Below are positions 23,455 through 35,500 of a stretch of DNA of 64,000 nucleotides, piece by piece. The translations under genes were made by a program, and so were the position numbers. Under the pieces are notes generated by a model, which worked only from the letters and a program-made list of their open reading frames with translations, was not told where the DNA came from and made no database searches. Position 1 is the first letter of the stretch. Every line of letters starts with the position of its first letter. Origin of the DNA: Trichuris trichiura (taxonomy: Eukaryota; Nematoda; Enoplea; Trichinellida; Trichuridae); the NCBI GenBank assembly GCA_037903355.1, contig JBAJFE010000011.1, positions 124,001-188,000 of the forward strand. Reading direction: 5' to 3'.

Positions 23455-26172
23455 CAATCAATTTCGTTAAGATTTAAAATCCTCTTGCTCGAAGAAAGCT
23501 CAGCAAAGCTTAACAGGCAGGTTGTTCAATCCGGTGTTTCATTCTTTTTAGTAAATATTGAAAATGTTGAGACTTCGATTGTAGCACGAAATCGTTTCTG
23601 ACCATTTCTTTATCCGCGCTGACGATTGGTACATTACGGGAGGTGAATCCCACATTGCACCTTCTGTGGCAGGCGTTTAGCTACATTTTTTCAGTTTTTT
23701 CGCGATGTCGTAGAATGGTCCCACTAGGTCGAGTTTTACCGTAAGAACATGTTCTTAACCTGAACACAGTTGCGTACTGTGTACGCAGGCGGGACCTGCT
23801 AGTCGATGGCGGGATCGGTATAGGTTGGCGGTTCCGTTGTCGTAGGCGCAATGTGCATGTGCTCCCCGGACGTTCCTTGCACTGGGTGGTCAGTCGTCGC
23901 CCGGCTGCACTACGGCCAAGACCTGTCCGATTACGTTGGTTTTTCGCTTGCAGTGTTCGACTTTGACTTGGAGGCGTTGGGTAACTATCATTTTGTTTTC
24001 TTGGTCAGTGTTCAGTTCGCATTTCGACTTTCCGCTAGGTGAATGTATAGTGTAGTTGGTCTTAGTAAGTTTTCTGTAGCCAAGTGCGATCGATATGTTC
24101 AAAAATTTCAGCTACTTTGCGACAGTTGGTTCGCAGTTTATTGATTACGGGCAGTCATTTAGTTCTTGATCAGTTGTTTCGCAACGTTATGGGTATAAAG
24201 ATCTTAGCTGCAGGGCCCTAAAGTATTCAAATGCTCAGCGGGAAGCTCTAGTGTGAATTGCGGACAGTCGATTTTAGCAAATTGCGTTGCTGTTATAGTT
24301 GGGGTTCGCTCAGATTAACAGTCTTCGATGATAAGTAGCAAACTTTGGAGAGTAACATTTTTCAGACGCGCCAGTTCGATTGAATTTTTTTGTTTGATAC
24401 ATTCAGCCGTAGTTTGACATTACCGTATACGCAGCGTGTACGGAAACAAGTGTTCTTACGCGCTTCTCGTAATAGTAAATCATTTAAGTGAAGTAGCGCT
24501 TACGACTAGTGTTTCCAGCATCCGACGGTGCGTTTGTCGGTCTTCACTTTAACACAGAAAGAAATACGCTTTTCAGTGTTAGCCGTGTGCTAATGAAGAA
24601 AAAAATGCGTATTCCTTTTAGAAAATTTTAAGATTCTTTCAACGCTGTTTTCCGTATCTGCCACTAGTTTTGGTAAAGTAACATTGTTATTGAAAATACA
24701 AATGTGGAAAGCAGCTGGCGCGGGTTAACGATTACTCCAACGGCAGTTGCTGGAAAGAGCGAATAATGCAGCATAGGTCGGCCCTTTGAGGTGCATATTT
24801 TTCGAACTGGTTTGCTGGTTATTTTGTTATTTAGTTTCTGTTTTTAGTATTGATATTAATTGTAGCTGTCTTGGCAACCATATCAAGCACCGGCTATCTC
24901 TTTGTCACTTATGTCATTATTGACTTTTGCGTCAGTAGTTTAGTGAACACGTACCGTGAACGGAAGTAGTCTGCGAAAGCATCGAATAAGCATTATCCTT
25001 GTGGAACTATTAGTAGCATTGTCGTTCTCTGTTGGACAGAGAACTGTAGCCTGAAAACTGTTCGCCATGCATATACGGAAACCTAAGAAGTATATTCGTT
25101 CCATTTTGAAATAGTTCAGTTTAGCTGTTGTAATTTATAAACTGCTTTGCATACAGGTGGGTGTTCAGTGCCATACAGACATGCTCTGTCACGTTTTGGA
25201 AGTTTCAATTTATTATAGAATTGAACAAGGGTTCGATTAGATATTGAAATTAAGTCAACAAATGGTATAGTTTGCTTTCTGATATCGACGCGTTTCTTTA
25301 TAGTGGTTTGGTGTAAAGAGACTGTTCGTTTCATTAATGGAAATATTCGCTTGTTTAAGTCTTCCCGTTCAATTGCAGCCCGTGAAAGTTTAATGAACCT
25401 GCTGAGCTGAGCTATGACCATTTGTAAAAATGGAAGCGTCAGCGTGGACGCTTTCTACAGGCGTCATTCACCTTGGATATTCATATGAGTTTCTGCAATC
25501 GCTTTAAGTAACTTCTTACACCGAAGGTACAGAAAATTACGTTATCTTGTTTTAACATTGAACTATGTACCTTTTCGTTGGATCAACATTTATAGACGTT
25601 GCCATTAAGCTTTTTTTATCGCTGAATAGTTCCATTCAAATGGACAGTGCAGTAATAATGTGGCTATTGAAGGCTGCTTAGGACGGTTTTGTCAAAATTG
25701 AATAACTCAATGGGCTTAGCTTCAGCGTTTTTGAATTGACGCATTTGTTCAACCGGTTAACCGCCGCTGGTGACTATTGTCACCATGTTTTCAATTCATC
25801 AAGCTGCATCCAAAAGGTGTTTCCTGCTTACCTTTTCGCATTTGGCGTTTGCCAAGAAACATAAGCGGAGTGAAGAGCCGCAGTTTCGACTTGCGTAAAA
25901 AATTGACGCAGCGTTTAGCTTTCTCCGTATCATTTGATCCCCTTCTTCTCGATGACAGCTTAAATCTAGCTCGCTAACGACGAACGATGCTTGACGTTTT
26001 GAAATAATCAGAGCACACGGAGTGTTCACGTAATCCGGGTTTTCACGACCCTTTAACTGCGCGCCACTAATGCTGGCTATTTGCTTCGGCCCAACGTCAA
26101 TGGGTGGTTCGTCGTTTGCTGTACGTGATTAACAGTCGGCTGCCCGCTTATGCTCGGGTTTACGCATCACCA
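23455..26172. other. Intergenic, nothing recognised
   Basis: AT-rich sequence with scattered short open frames (longest about 100 codons, minus strand near 25.1-25.4 kb) that show no domain or splice chain. I see no RNA gene here. Confidence 0.5.
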
Positions 26173-28091
26173 ATGCATGTCCCGCCTGTGACATTGTTCA
26201 CTTGGCTGCTCTATCCCAGTCGGTCTCTTTTGAGTAAATCCAAATGACTGCTTGTTTTTCCAATCAAGCAATGATACGCCATTTTTTCAGCCAAAGCTAC
26301 TAGCATACTGGTTTTTGTGGGTGTCGGCTCCTATGTTGCCTATCGCGTACTGTTAGGAACGCTGAAAACTGTCGACTTGCTGCAAGCGTTTTTGTTTTAC
26401 GTTGAGACCCAATGGTACGCCTCCAAAAAGGGTGAGGCTTTGTCGGAATACGAGGTTCGGAAAAGGTTTTCACCATCCTTTTCTTAATGTCTGTACGTTT
26501 ACACAGGTTAATGGCAATAGTTCGTGCGCTTTTTCCGGTGAAGCGCAGTTGGCAGTTGTAAAAGTCATTCCCAGCAATTGTTCAAGCGCTGAAAGCGAGA
26601 TACTTGCAGGAACGACAGACAAAAATGACGTCATTTTAAACTGCGATTTTACGGTGGCCAAACAGGAGCGGAACGGTTCATCGAATGTTGCTCATTCCTT
26701 AACGTTGTCCTGCCATTCTAGTCCCCTTCGTAGTCGGCACATCCGTTCTTGCAGTCGGAATTCGTCGGCCAGCTTTTTAAATGATTCGTCCGGTTCTTTG
26801 CTATCTTCCACTCCGTTTCTGTGGGACTACGAATGGGCTGCCTTTACCGACCATCCGCCGTCCATTGCCAAGCGTACATCCATTTCAAGTGGCCTTTCTC
26901 CTCGCAAACGTGCCTTACTGTCATCAAACGGCCTCTGCTCCTACTCGGACTTTTCATCCGAGCATAGTCAAGTGCATAGTCGCGATCCTTCGGAATGGTC
27001 GGAAATAGTCGAATCGAAGCTGGTTGGCGAAAGCACTATTGCCCAGTTTGATCAATTGCAGGGTGATATTGTTGAGCTTAGGAGCGAAATGGAAACGTTC
27101 AAAACGGACTGCGATCGTTACATGGTGGAAAGAGAGACAACGTTGGATAATCTAAAACGTATGTATTGTTCTGTGCCTCCTGCATCGTCAGATTCAGGAT
27201 CGTCATTGCACGAAGTTGAGTGTCCTTCGCCATCCTCTTCTTCCACCAATATGATTATGATGGCCAGTTGCGACAGCGTCTGCACTTGTCGGCCATTGTC
27301 GGTTCTTTGTCCTTCGTGCGGCACTCAGATTCCAACGTCTCGATGCCGTGCATGCTCTGCGGACGTTGGAATGCTTAACGCAGTTCAAGACTCGTACCAT
27401 TCTTTTATATCCACTGATCTGGTGCCTTCCGTATGTTCAACCAGCGGTGACGTTGCCGCAATGGGTGCTTCGTTTATTGACTCGTGCATTTCATCATTCG
27501 ACGACAATTGCCTTGCCAGCCTTTCCTGCTCCTCTTCGGCGGCTGCTGGCCGTCCGCCAAAGGGGAAGTCATCCGACGTGGAGCACGCAAGTCGAATATC
27601 GCCGGCTACGTGGATTCTCGTTGATCTGAATGATTTTTTATCTAAGCATACGGCAGATTCTTTTAAGTTGACTCATGTGAGTTTGCATTGGGCATTTTAC
27701 ATTGTTTTTAATTTTTGAATTTTGCAGGTAACTTGTCAGCTGATCCATAAAAGGGCAATGCAACAAGTGCTTGTGCCTCTTGGGGGTCAGTTGAATATTG
27801 TGCAAGCCATTCTGTATCATATCTGTCTAGCAAGAAGGCAGCCTTTGGCCGACGCCTTCGCCAGCTCTATAAGAGTCTCTAAAACATATTTTTAAAGTGC
27901 CTTCACGTATTATTGTCTATTTTAGGGGTTTACGGGATGGTTCGCTCAGTGCGAGCTACCTGAAGGCGTTATGACTGCCTCATGCATGCAAAGTTTAGCG
28001 GCAACGGAAGTTTGGGTAATTGCTGAAGTTCATTCGTTTTTTTTATCGTTGTCATTGTTGCATATAGCAAATGCATCTATGTTCTACCTAG
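26173..28091 (+). CDS. Unrecognised protein with an N-terminal membrane segment, Ser-rich middle and coiled coil
   Basis: Six exons join with consistent phase to about 551 residues: 26173-26233, 26291-26454, 26507-27676, 27728-27874, 27926-28015, 28068-28091. Residues about 20-50 hold a hydrophobic segment (SILVFVGVGSYVAYRVLLG) that could anchor the protein in a membrane. A long Ser-rich exon follows, with a FLWDYEWAAF patch and a short predicted coiled coil (FDQLQGDIVELRSEMETFKT). A Cys-containing stretch (CTCRPLSVLCPSCGTQIP then CRACSADVG) has four CxC/CxxC-like pairs that might bind zinc. The C-terminal part (LIHKRAMQQVLVPLGG onward) looks helical and conserved in style. I do not recognise the family. 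AATAAA lies at 28147. The next gene begins 226 bases after the stop. The last two small exons are the least secure. Confidence 0.7.
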
Positions 28092-28146
28092 ACGCTCTAC
28101 GTTGCGCGGGATGAATGGAACACACTGGCAATGACCAGTATTAGTA

Positions 28147-28152
28147 AATAAA
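28147..28152 (+). terminator. Poly(A) signal AATAAA
   Basis: Hexamer 56 bases after the stop of the unrecognised membrane/coiled-coil gene and 165 bases before the next ATG. Confidence 0.6.
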
Positions 28153-28317
28153 ATGTCATATGTGCAGTAGCATTACTTGATCGTACTGTCGTTGGGGTCG
28201 TTTACTTTTTTTGACTACATTTTATTTAAATAACTTTTTCTTGCATTACATACGAACTGTCGTCGACAGCTACACTTCGGCGCTTTGATGCCACTTCCGT
28301 CATTTTAGCTGGGCCAA

Positions 28318-28846
28318 ATGGAGAATGAAGAAGTAGAAAGCGGCATTGGAAATTTCGAAGCTAACCTTTCGCGTAAGTGCTACGCAGCCGAGCAGCGTGT
28401 TCGCGCATTGATGTATATTTTAAGTTTACGAAATGGCCCTGAAAGTGCTGATCGCTTGGAACGTTCTGATTCGACACTCTTCCATTGTTTCCGAAGAGGA
28501 ATCTGACTCTTCGCAAGGTGTACTGTGCGACCAGTCAGAGACGATTAGCATTTTTGTTAATACTTTGCAGAAGACGCCAGAAGATTTCTCTTACGTAATT
28601 TCGCGTTTTCTTCTTGGTATTTTTGGCACTTTGATGAATGTTATTTATTTATTTTAGACTGAAATCGCGTCACTGGCCAAAATTTTAGACGTAACAGTAG
28701 AAGTTTTTGAGTTGTACGCAGATCTGCCTCGATTGCTAAATAGATATCCGAATGGGCAAAGTGCAGACTGTAGTCGCGAAGATGATTATAGTCATTGTCT
28801 TCCGCTGCTGTCCGTTGTTCCGTGTAATTATTTTCCGGTCGTGTGA
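28318..28846 (+). CDS. Small unrecognised acidic/helical protein (137 residues)
   Basis: Three exons join in phase: 28318-28372, 28425-28594, 28658-28846, with introns of 52 and 63 bases. The product begins MENEEVESGIGNFEANLS and continues with a helical stretch (YEMALKVLIAWNVLIRHSS), an acidic Ser-rich linker, then helices (TEIASLAKILDVTVEVFELY). I do not recognise the family. A T-rich acceptor-like CATTTTAG lies just upstream of the ATG with no upstream exon, which could be a trans-splice site or the end of a noncoding first intron. AATAAA occurs at 28937, 90 bases after the stop. An alternative without the first splice gives a 62-residue frame and looks less natural. Confidence 0.6.
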
Positions 28847-28936
28847 AAATCGTTGATTTAGCTGTTTACGTGTCCAAACGTAGAAGAATGCGTTGCCAGC
28901 TGCCAAATGCGGTGTTCAGAATATTTAGAGTTATCA

Positions 28937-28942
28937 AATAAA
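28937..28942 (+). terminator. Poly(A) signal AATAAA
   Basis: Hexamer about 90 bases after the stop of the 137-residue gene. Confidence 0.55.
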
Positions 28943-29659
28943 TTACTTTTGTCCAGTAGTTTCAAAAGGTTTTTAGCGTGCTATTATGGTTACGGTGTTT
29001 CTAGAAGGACAATTGTACCTGCTTTTCTGTTATTGGCATACTACTGTTGAGTAAGCTAATCGAGGATGTTTTTATTTCTTTGTCTGGTTAACGACGTTGC
29101 ACTAGTGAAATGGTGACAACAAATCTGTAGGATATGCCTGTAGTAAGGTTGGCGTAGCTCGAAGATCATCCTAAAGGTTTAGCAGAGTCTTGTAGCAAAA
29201 ATCAGGGGAGTTTAGCTAGAAAGTTAAACTGTCAAATCTATTGCAGTGTGCAGTATCGAAAAGTATGTGTGTTGAAAACGTTACGGTTTTTCCATTTAAT
29301 TAGAGAAATAGAAATTCGAAGCTTTCGGAAAGTGAGCATCCTGTCATGAGCAGTGAAGGCCTTCTGATACTGACGGTTGGACTAATAGGTCTTGAAAGTT
29401 TAAAATTTTTGGCTTTGTACTAAATTGAGCAGATCGTAACAATCTTCAATTAAAATCTCCGCGACTGTTACAGTTCCGTTTACAAAATAGCATTTTAAAG
29501 TTTTATCGTACTTTCAATATGATAATTTTCGCTAGTTCATGCACTGCGCTGAGCAACTTCCAGCTAATAGGGACAATTAAAACTCATAGTACTTGAGCAT
29601 CATATTACAGTCCGAAGGATATCGTCCAAAAAGTTTGTTTATTCAACCGACTGTTTTCA
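28943..29659. other. Intergenic, nothing recognised
   Basis: AT-rich spacer between the 137-residue gene and ELOF1. No long open frame, repeat or RNA gene was seen. Confidence 0.5.
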
Positions 29660-30069
29660 ATGGGTAGGCGGAAGTCTCGGCGCAAAACAATACCCAAGTT
29701 AAGCACTGCTCGTCGACAATTGGATACTGTTTTTAACTGTCCGTTCTGCAATCACGAGAAGAGCTGCGAAGCCGTCATGTACGTAGACCGACTCGCTTTG
29801 TGCTTGCTTACAACGTGGTTTTTCAAAAATATCAAAATTTATAGGCCATGTTGCAATGCAAGATTTGGGTCTCTTCTTTTGTTTGCAGGCAAATAGAAGG
29901 TTTTCTTTATTACAGTATTTTTCGGTTTTGCAGGGATCGCAACCGCAATGTCGGCCGCATTGAATGTCGCGTTTGTAGGGAAAGTTTCCAGGCAGACATT
30001 AACTACTTGACCGAGCCTGTTGACGTTTACAGCGAATGGATCGACGCCTGCGAACGGGCAAACGTTTAA
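29660..30069 (+). CDS. ELOF1: Transcription elongation factor 1 homologue (ELOF1)
   Basis: Two exons, 29660-29778 and 29934-30069, join at phase 2 to 84 residues (human ELOF1 83). The basic N terminus MGRRKSRRK is followed by the zinc-ribbon halves [10 protein letters not shown] and CRVCRESF, then [20 protein letters not shown], all strongly diagnostic. In the family, this small nuclear protein binds elongating RNA polymerase II and supports elongation and transcription-coupled repair. All four zinc-ligand cysteines are present. The 155-base intron contains other AG dinucleotides, but only the 29933 acceptor restores the MDRNRN reading. AATAAA occurs at 30148. Confidence 0.97.
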
Positions 30070-30147
30070 GATGGTCTCAACCAGTTTCTCGTTGCTTAGC
30101 ATAGCGCAACAGAATTGTAGCTTTAGTAGTTGCTAGTTGAAAAGTCA

Positions 30148-30153
30148 AATAAA
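30148..30153 (+). terminator. Poly(A) signal AATAAA for ELOF1
   Basis: Hexamer 78 bases after the ELOF1 stop. Confidence 0.65.
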
Positions 30154-30869
30154 ATGTTCTGGAGTTTTAAAGCGTGAAAATACTTTTTCTTCCATAGGTC
30201 GTTCCAGTCGACGTACTCGAATACGATTTGCGCGGTTGCTCGAGCAAACATTTTGTTCTTTTTTCAAAAAGGTCACTATTTTCCAGCAAAAGAAGAAAGC
30301 ATCGTAGCCTTGTCGGATCCATTGCAGCAAAGGATACTGATAGCTGCCTTCCTTAAAGCGTACAAATAAGTAGGTAGCGTAATGGCTTTTGTCGTTTTTC
30401 TGTTATCTCTGATCGAGCCGTTGCAGGCGCAAACAGGAATCCATGCCTTGACGCTAAACAACCGTTTCGGACAGCGCACTTTTGGAAAACTCTAAGAAGG
30501 CGGAGTAAGTTCTTGCATTGTATAATAGAAGCATTTGTTGCATTGTTTTTCAAAAATTTTGCTGCAAAGAGCTTGAAAACATTACGTTTCGGTTTATAAA
30601 GTCAAGTTGACGCAGCGTAAAAAACGCGTGACTCGAATACATCCTCTCCCCGTCGGTAATAACCTTTCCTCCGGGTGACGCGGTAAATTTGCATTCATCC
30701 ATCGAGGTCGACTATGCGCACAAATATTTGCTCTCCGTTGTAGCTGGTGGCAGTATTCATACGTTGGGTCGCGCGAATCATCTCAAGCGTTCGTCTTGGT
30801 TGATTGCAAAGGTTGTTTTTTGTCTTCATGTGAGATACGGAGTTCGAAAAGCATTCATATCACCAGTAG
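30154..30869. other. Possible 5' exons of the next gene, unresolved
   Basis: Several plus-strand stretches are open without an ATG. The clearest runs to 30811 and reads VDYAHKYLLSVVAGGSIHTL...; it ends in a phase-0 donor that fits the exon at 30870. Upstream, a frame ending LIAAFLKAYK then TAA (about 30190-30369) and one reading NRNPCLDAKQPFRTAHFWKT (from about 30427, donor near 30505) also look coding. I found no consistent chain with a start codon. Confidence 0.35.
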
Positions 30870-31763
30870 GCCTACTTGATAATCAGTTTTGTATTGGACA
30901 GTTCGTCAATGGAAAGTAGCCATGCTGGTTATTCTTTACCAATCGTAGTGGCAATTCTTTTTGTACCAGCCGTGTTGGTCTTTCTGTTGATATGTGTGGC
31001 GTGTAGCAGAAGTAAGACTCGAAAAGGGAAAGCAGTTGTTGACGACGGAGAAAAGGCGAACGGCGGAGACTGTTCAAAAGTGCAGTTGAAAAATTACCGT
31101 CTTTTGCCGGAGATCCAAATAACCAGAGTGCCTTCCAGCGCCGCAACACAGACCAGGTCAAGCGACGTATCCTTACGAACTGTCCACAAGGTGGATCAAT
31201 TGGGTCTTGGGGGGCTTCCCGCCGATTCGTTGACGTACGAGCTGGAACAAGTACAGCGATCACTGGCGGAAAGCGACCACGTGACAGCCGAATGTGCGAA
31301 TGTATCAGAGGTGTTTCTTAGTCCGAGGCTGGAATGCGACCTTGCTCTTGCCATAGCTAATGATCAGACGTGCCGAAATTCAGTTTTTCTATCTCAGTTG
31401 GCTCGTTCGCCTACAACGAAACGGGAATCGTTATTAAGCACTTCCGTTCCTATTTTGTCGCCATTAGCGGTGCCAGCGGACATAAAAATAGTGGCCAAGG
31501 AAAGAACGCTTCTTTGACTCATTTCGTCTACGTATTGAATTGAAGCGCAAATTGCGGGAAATTTTGAAACGTTCACGGAGGTGTCCCACCGATGTTATGA
31601 TGAAAGCGAAGTGCTTCCGATGCGTCCCAGTTTAACAGTTTTGCAACAGTGAGTTTTCTTCCCTTTTGATCAAGCACTAAAATGGCTTTTCCGTCTTTCA
31701 TTCAACCATTGTATTAGCGTGCGTCAGTTCGGAACCTCTTTTCTCGTTGACCGAGGACGATGA
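30870..31763 (+). CDS. Single-pass membrane protein, 5' end unresolved
   Basis: The exon from 30870 encodes a strong transmembrane segment (SLPIVVAILFVPAVLVFLLI) followed by CVACSRSKTRKGK, a positive-inside stop-transfer, and a long Ser/Thr- and acid-rich cytoplasmic tail. The first ATG in frame is 30909. The frame meets TGA at 31515-31517, but the same frame reopens from about 31546 and reads to a good donor at 31648. That donor joins in phase to 31718-31763, ending RQFGTSFLVDRGR. A further intron near 31490-31580 is therefore likely, though I could not place its ends. An upstream exon ending at 30811 would add extracellular sequence. The layout is that of a type I receptor or adhesion protein; no family is recognised. 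Confidence 0.55.
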
Positions 31764-32583
31764 GTAAACATAGTGATCTGATGTCCAGTTTGCTTTTATA
31801 TGACAAAAGAGGGTTACAAATGGGTATTCATTTCCAAATGCCCGTTTCAGCATTTTATAATCGTATAAGGTGACTCTAGTTGTATTTAAGCATTTTTCAA
31901 TGGTTGTCCTTATTTGTTGGTTTTAAGCGTACGTAAACTGTTTTGAGAGGTTTGCTGTTCTAAACTAACGCGGTTGTCATTTCAAGCTCGAATTCCCTAA
32001 ACTATGCAGAGGTGAAAGTGATCTTTTCCGTTGAAGTTAGACTTTTAATGAGCAGTGATGAAAACGATTCGGGCTTCCTAATCAAGCTGGTAGGACGTGT
32101 AGTTATAAGTACAACAGCCAATTTTAATGAACAATCGCAAAGCAGCGAACTGCCAAATGGCGGCAAAAATATGTTCTTTTTAAATTCCATTCTTTGCTGT
32201 GAAAATGCAGAAAGAATTGCTTCCAAAGGGCGAAAACGGTGAGATCTACCACGTTTGAAAAGCAGTAAGAGTATTCAGGTACAGAGTTCCCTATTGTATT
32301 TTTCAAACTTTGTTTTGCACATTCGCTTTGCCGGTGCAATGAAATATTTTTCCAAGTTGAGTAAATTACGGTTAGACACTTTTATGAGACTTGTCGATCC
32401 ATTGCGTACAAGCGTTCATCCAAACAAACATGCATGCTAATGCATGTTAACTCCTCGGTTTGCAGTTGCCGAACATGGAAGCTGCGACATTCCAAAAGCT
32501 TTAGCGATTCGTGTAGAATGTTTTACTGGAGTAAAGCTGGGTCGGAGTTTTTAAAAGGAGTTCGCTTTATAGGTGCGAAAGCA
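31764..32583. other. Spacer before TELO2, nothing firm
   Basis: No complete gene was seen. Plus-strand frames at 32012-32242 and 32434-32583 are short. The latter is in frame with TELO2 but precedes its likely start. Confidence 0.45.
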
Positions 32584-35500
32584 ATGGCGGACACTTTCGA
32601 TTGGGAAGAATTTGGGCGTCTCGAGCGCGCTACGTGCAGTAGCGAAACTTTGCAATGCCTGAAAAGGCTATCTGCTCAAGTTGAGCTGGGTCTTTGTCCG
32701 GGTAGATTCCTTACTGTAGGTGAAAAGTTGCTGAACTGCACGAAAGAAAATCTGTTCGACAAATTGTCACCGCAGGAACAAATACAGTATTTTGATATTT
32801 TTCTGAAGGCCAATCCAACAGACGTGATGCTTCTGTTGTCGAGCGTCTCTCCGTCGGTTGATCCTTTTGTTGCTAAGCTCGTTTCGCGAGCATTGGATGT
32901 CTTCTTCCGTAATGGTCTTTCCATCTTGCTCGTTACATTGGTTGATACTGAGCAACGTATATGCAATTCAAGCTCTTTTGGAGCTCTTTGCCAAGCGTTC
33001 GTTCGCATCCCAGACCGTCTTGTAGCCGTCTCCAGCCACAAAGTTGCATCATCGAAATTGACCGCCTATTTTCGCGCCATCAGCGTGGCACTGATCAAAG
33101 CGTTCGCAGAAACGTTGTCTCGCTTTAAGAATCATCAGGATAGCTCGTTGGAATTTCACAGCCTTTTAATCGGCAAGTTGAGCATAACTGGTTATGGTAA
33201 AGATGTCCTTCGAACGGTGGTTCCATATTTGTTGGCCAGAACTCGCTCCGAAGAGGGTATCCTGTGGTCGCGCGTAGCCAGAAGGATTATTATTGGCGTG
33301 CCAGAAATATCCCAAGAGCGTGTATTGTTGGATACTTTAGAATTGGTCACCACCGGCGACAATTTGTACCGTCTTATTGGCGACGCGGTTGTCACGGAAA
33401 AGCGGTTGAAACTGTTGCTAACGAAGAAGCTTTTGTTTGTGCGCTGCTTTGAATCCAATACCGTACCAAAAACGATATTCAAGTATCTCTCAATGCAAAA
33501 TAAAAACGAAGGCCAAGAGATGATCAAAGCTGCTTTTCTGGAATCATTAGACGTCTGGTCTAGCCCTTCAGCTATATGCCTTTCACCCATTGCGCAACGT
33601 TTGTACCTGGGCATAGTTCAGCTGTTATCGTTGCGCTACATGGCCAAGGACACGTTGGCTAGCGTTAAGGACGACGCTCTTCAAAAGTCGATGAAGGTAA
33701 AAGCTTTTTTCGCCAATTCAAGAATAGCAGCTGGAGCTTGCAACTTTGCTTGAATAAATGTTAGCTTTTAGCTTACACGAAACTGGGCCATGCGGCAATG
33801 GTTTTTCTATAGTTATTGTTATTTCTTATGTGATCAGTTGTTGCGGACAAATCGGTTACAGATAAGACTTAATTTTTTCAACTTCCGCTCGTTTGTCAGT
33901 TGCCTTGCAGCGTTATCTCCAGTTTTTATGTGTTCATTTTCTACTTTTATTTATCTTTCAAGGCGCTAAGCGAAGTCAGCTTCGCTTAAGTGATTTTCAG
34001 GTTTACTTAGCCGTTTATTTCTTTTGTTTTTCTTGCCGAGGAAGATATCTTGCATTTCCGCAAGTGGTAATTTTGGTAATGTTGGAAGCAGCTGATATTT
34101 AGTTAGTAATATTGGTTAAAGATGAAAGTCAGACACCAGAATAAGGTCAGTGTAAACGTGCGTTGAGCTGACTTCGGCCAAAGGCGCGCTTGGTGCTTCA
34201 GGGACATTTTAGAGTTCGCTATCAAACTTGCATTTGTCAATTTGGCAAGCGAGAGCTCCAAAATGATTTGACTCTGCCTGTTCTGCGTCCTATCGTGGGC
34301 GAGTATTAATCATGCGATGCTTCCTACGTGTTTTGTCATTCCAGCGCAGGATAAGTTTTACTTTTTTAAAAAGTTCGCAGAACAACAAACGACCTCCACC
34401 GTTCTATTAATATTTGTTTTGAAAGATTTCCATTTGTCAATGCGACAGACTACAATTTTTTATACTGTGCATTTTTCTAAAAACATTCTTGCCTTCTTTC
34501 TCCTTGCAGGCTTTAGCAAATCATTTGGCAAGTCCGCGTGACGACATTCAAACTTTGGGAAAGGTCGTGTTTCAGTACGTTTCAAAATGTTTGCAACCCG
34601 AGCAGGAAAATATCAATTTTCCCTACAATGCGAGCCCGCTAGTGGACGCTTTGCAAGAAGTTATGAAGGACGAACAGGAAGGGGATAGCAGCTTTGCGAG
34701 AGACGATCAAACGTTACTCGACTTCGAGTTTGAAGAAGAACCGTCATCGGCCAACGGAGCTGAAACACTCCTAGCTGACAGTGGCGAAGTAGATCCGGAA
34801 GTGAACGACCGATCATTTCCGCAACTTTCCTACATTGAAGAATGTATTGACCTTTTATGGGACTCCAAAGAATATGAGCAGTTTGTTGGTGCTCTCTGCT
34901 CTCTGGAACGTTTGATTCGAAGAAAAACGCCGGGTTCGCATGATTTGGCCGTCGAAGTTGTTCGTCTTTTGGTCCATTTGGACAAACGGTTTCACTTTGA
35001 AAAATTTGACGAAACCAGGGTTCAATGCATGGTTGCTTGCTGCGTCAAGGAGCCGATTGAAGTTGCAGCTTGTCTTTGCGAGGAAGTGTTCAACAAGGAA
35101 ACTGTAATTCTTCGAAAGATGGATATCTTAAGAGCGCTTCAGTTGGCTTCGTGCGAGCTCGCTTGGGGTCCATCTGCCGTAAAGCTTAACCTGACCACCG
35201 ATAGCTCGTCGCTGGACGGTTTGCAGTGTATATTAGCCGCGTCTCGGCGAAGCGGAAATGCAAAAGCAACGGAAAATTGTTTTGCCGCCATTTCCCCAAA
35301 GTTCTTTTATCCTTTGTTCTTTGGATGGATATCGTTGAAAATGGACGGCGACGACTATCAGACATTTTTGCGAATCGGCGAGACTCTGTGTACCTTTCTG
35401 GTCTTTTCGGGTCAAAGTGTTTACGTCACTTCCATGGCATCGTCTCTTATACGCACTCTTTGGCCTTTGCACGGTCACAGCGAACCGGCTGTTCGAGCCA

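Noticed and set aside
30170..30370. Gene with 15- and 25-base introns between ELOF1 and the membrane protein
   Set aside because: Introns that short are below the minimum seen elsewhere in the window (about 48 bases).
32434..32583. Upstream in-frame extension of TELO2
   Set aside because: The 50 extra codons do not resemble the family's N terminus, and an acceptor-like site lies just before the ATG at 32584.
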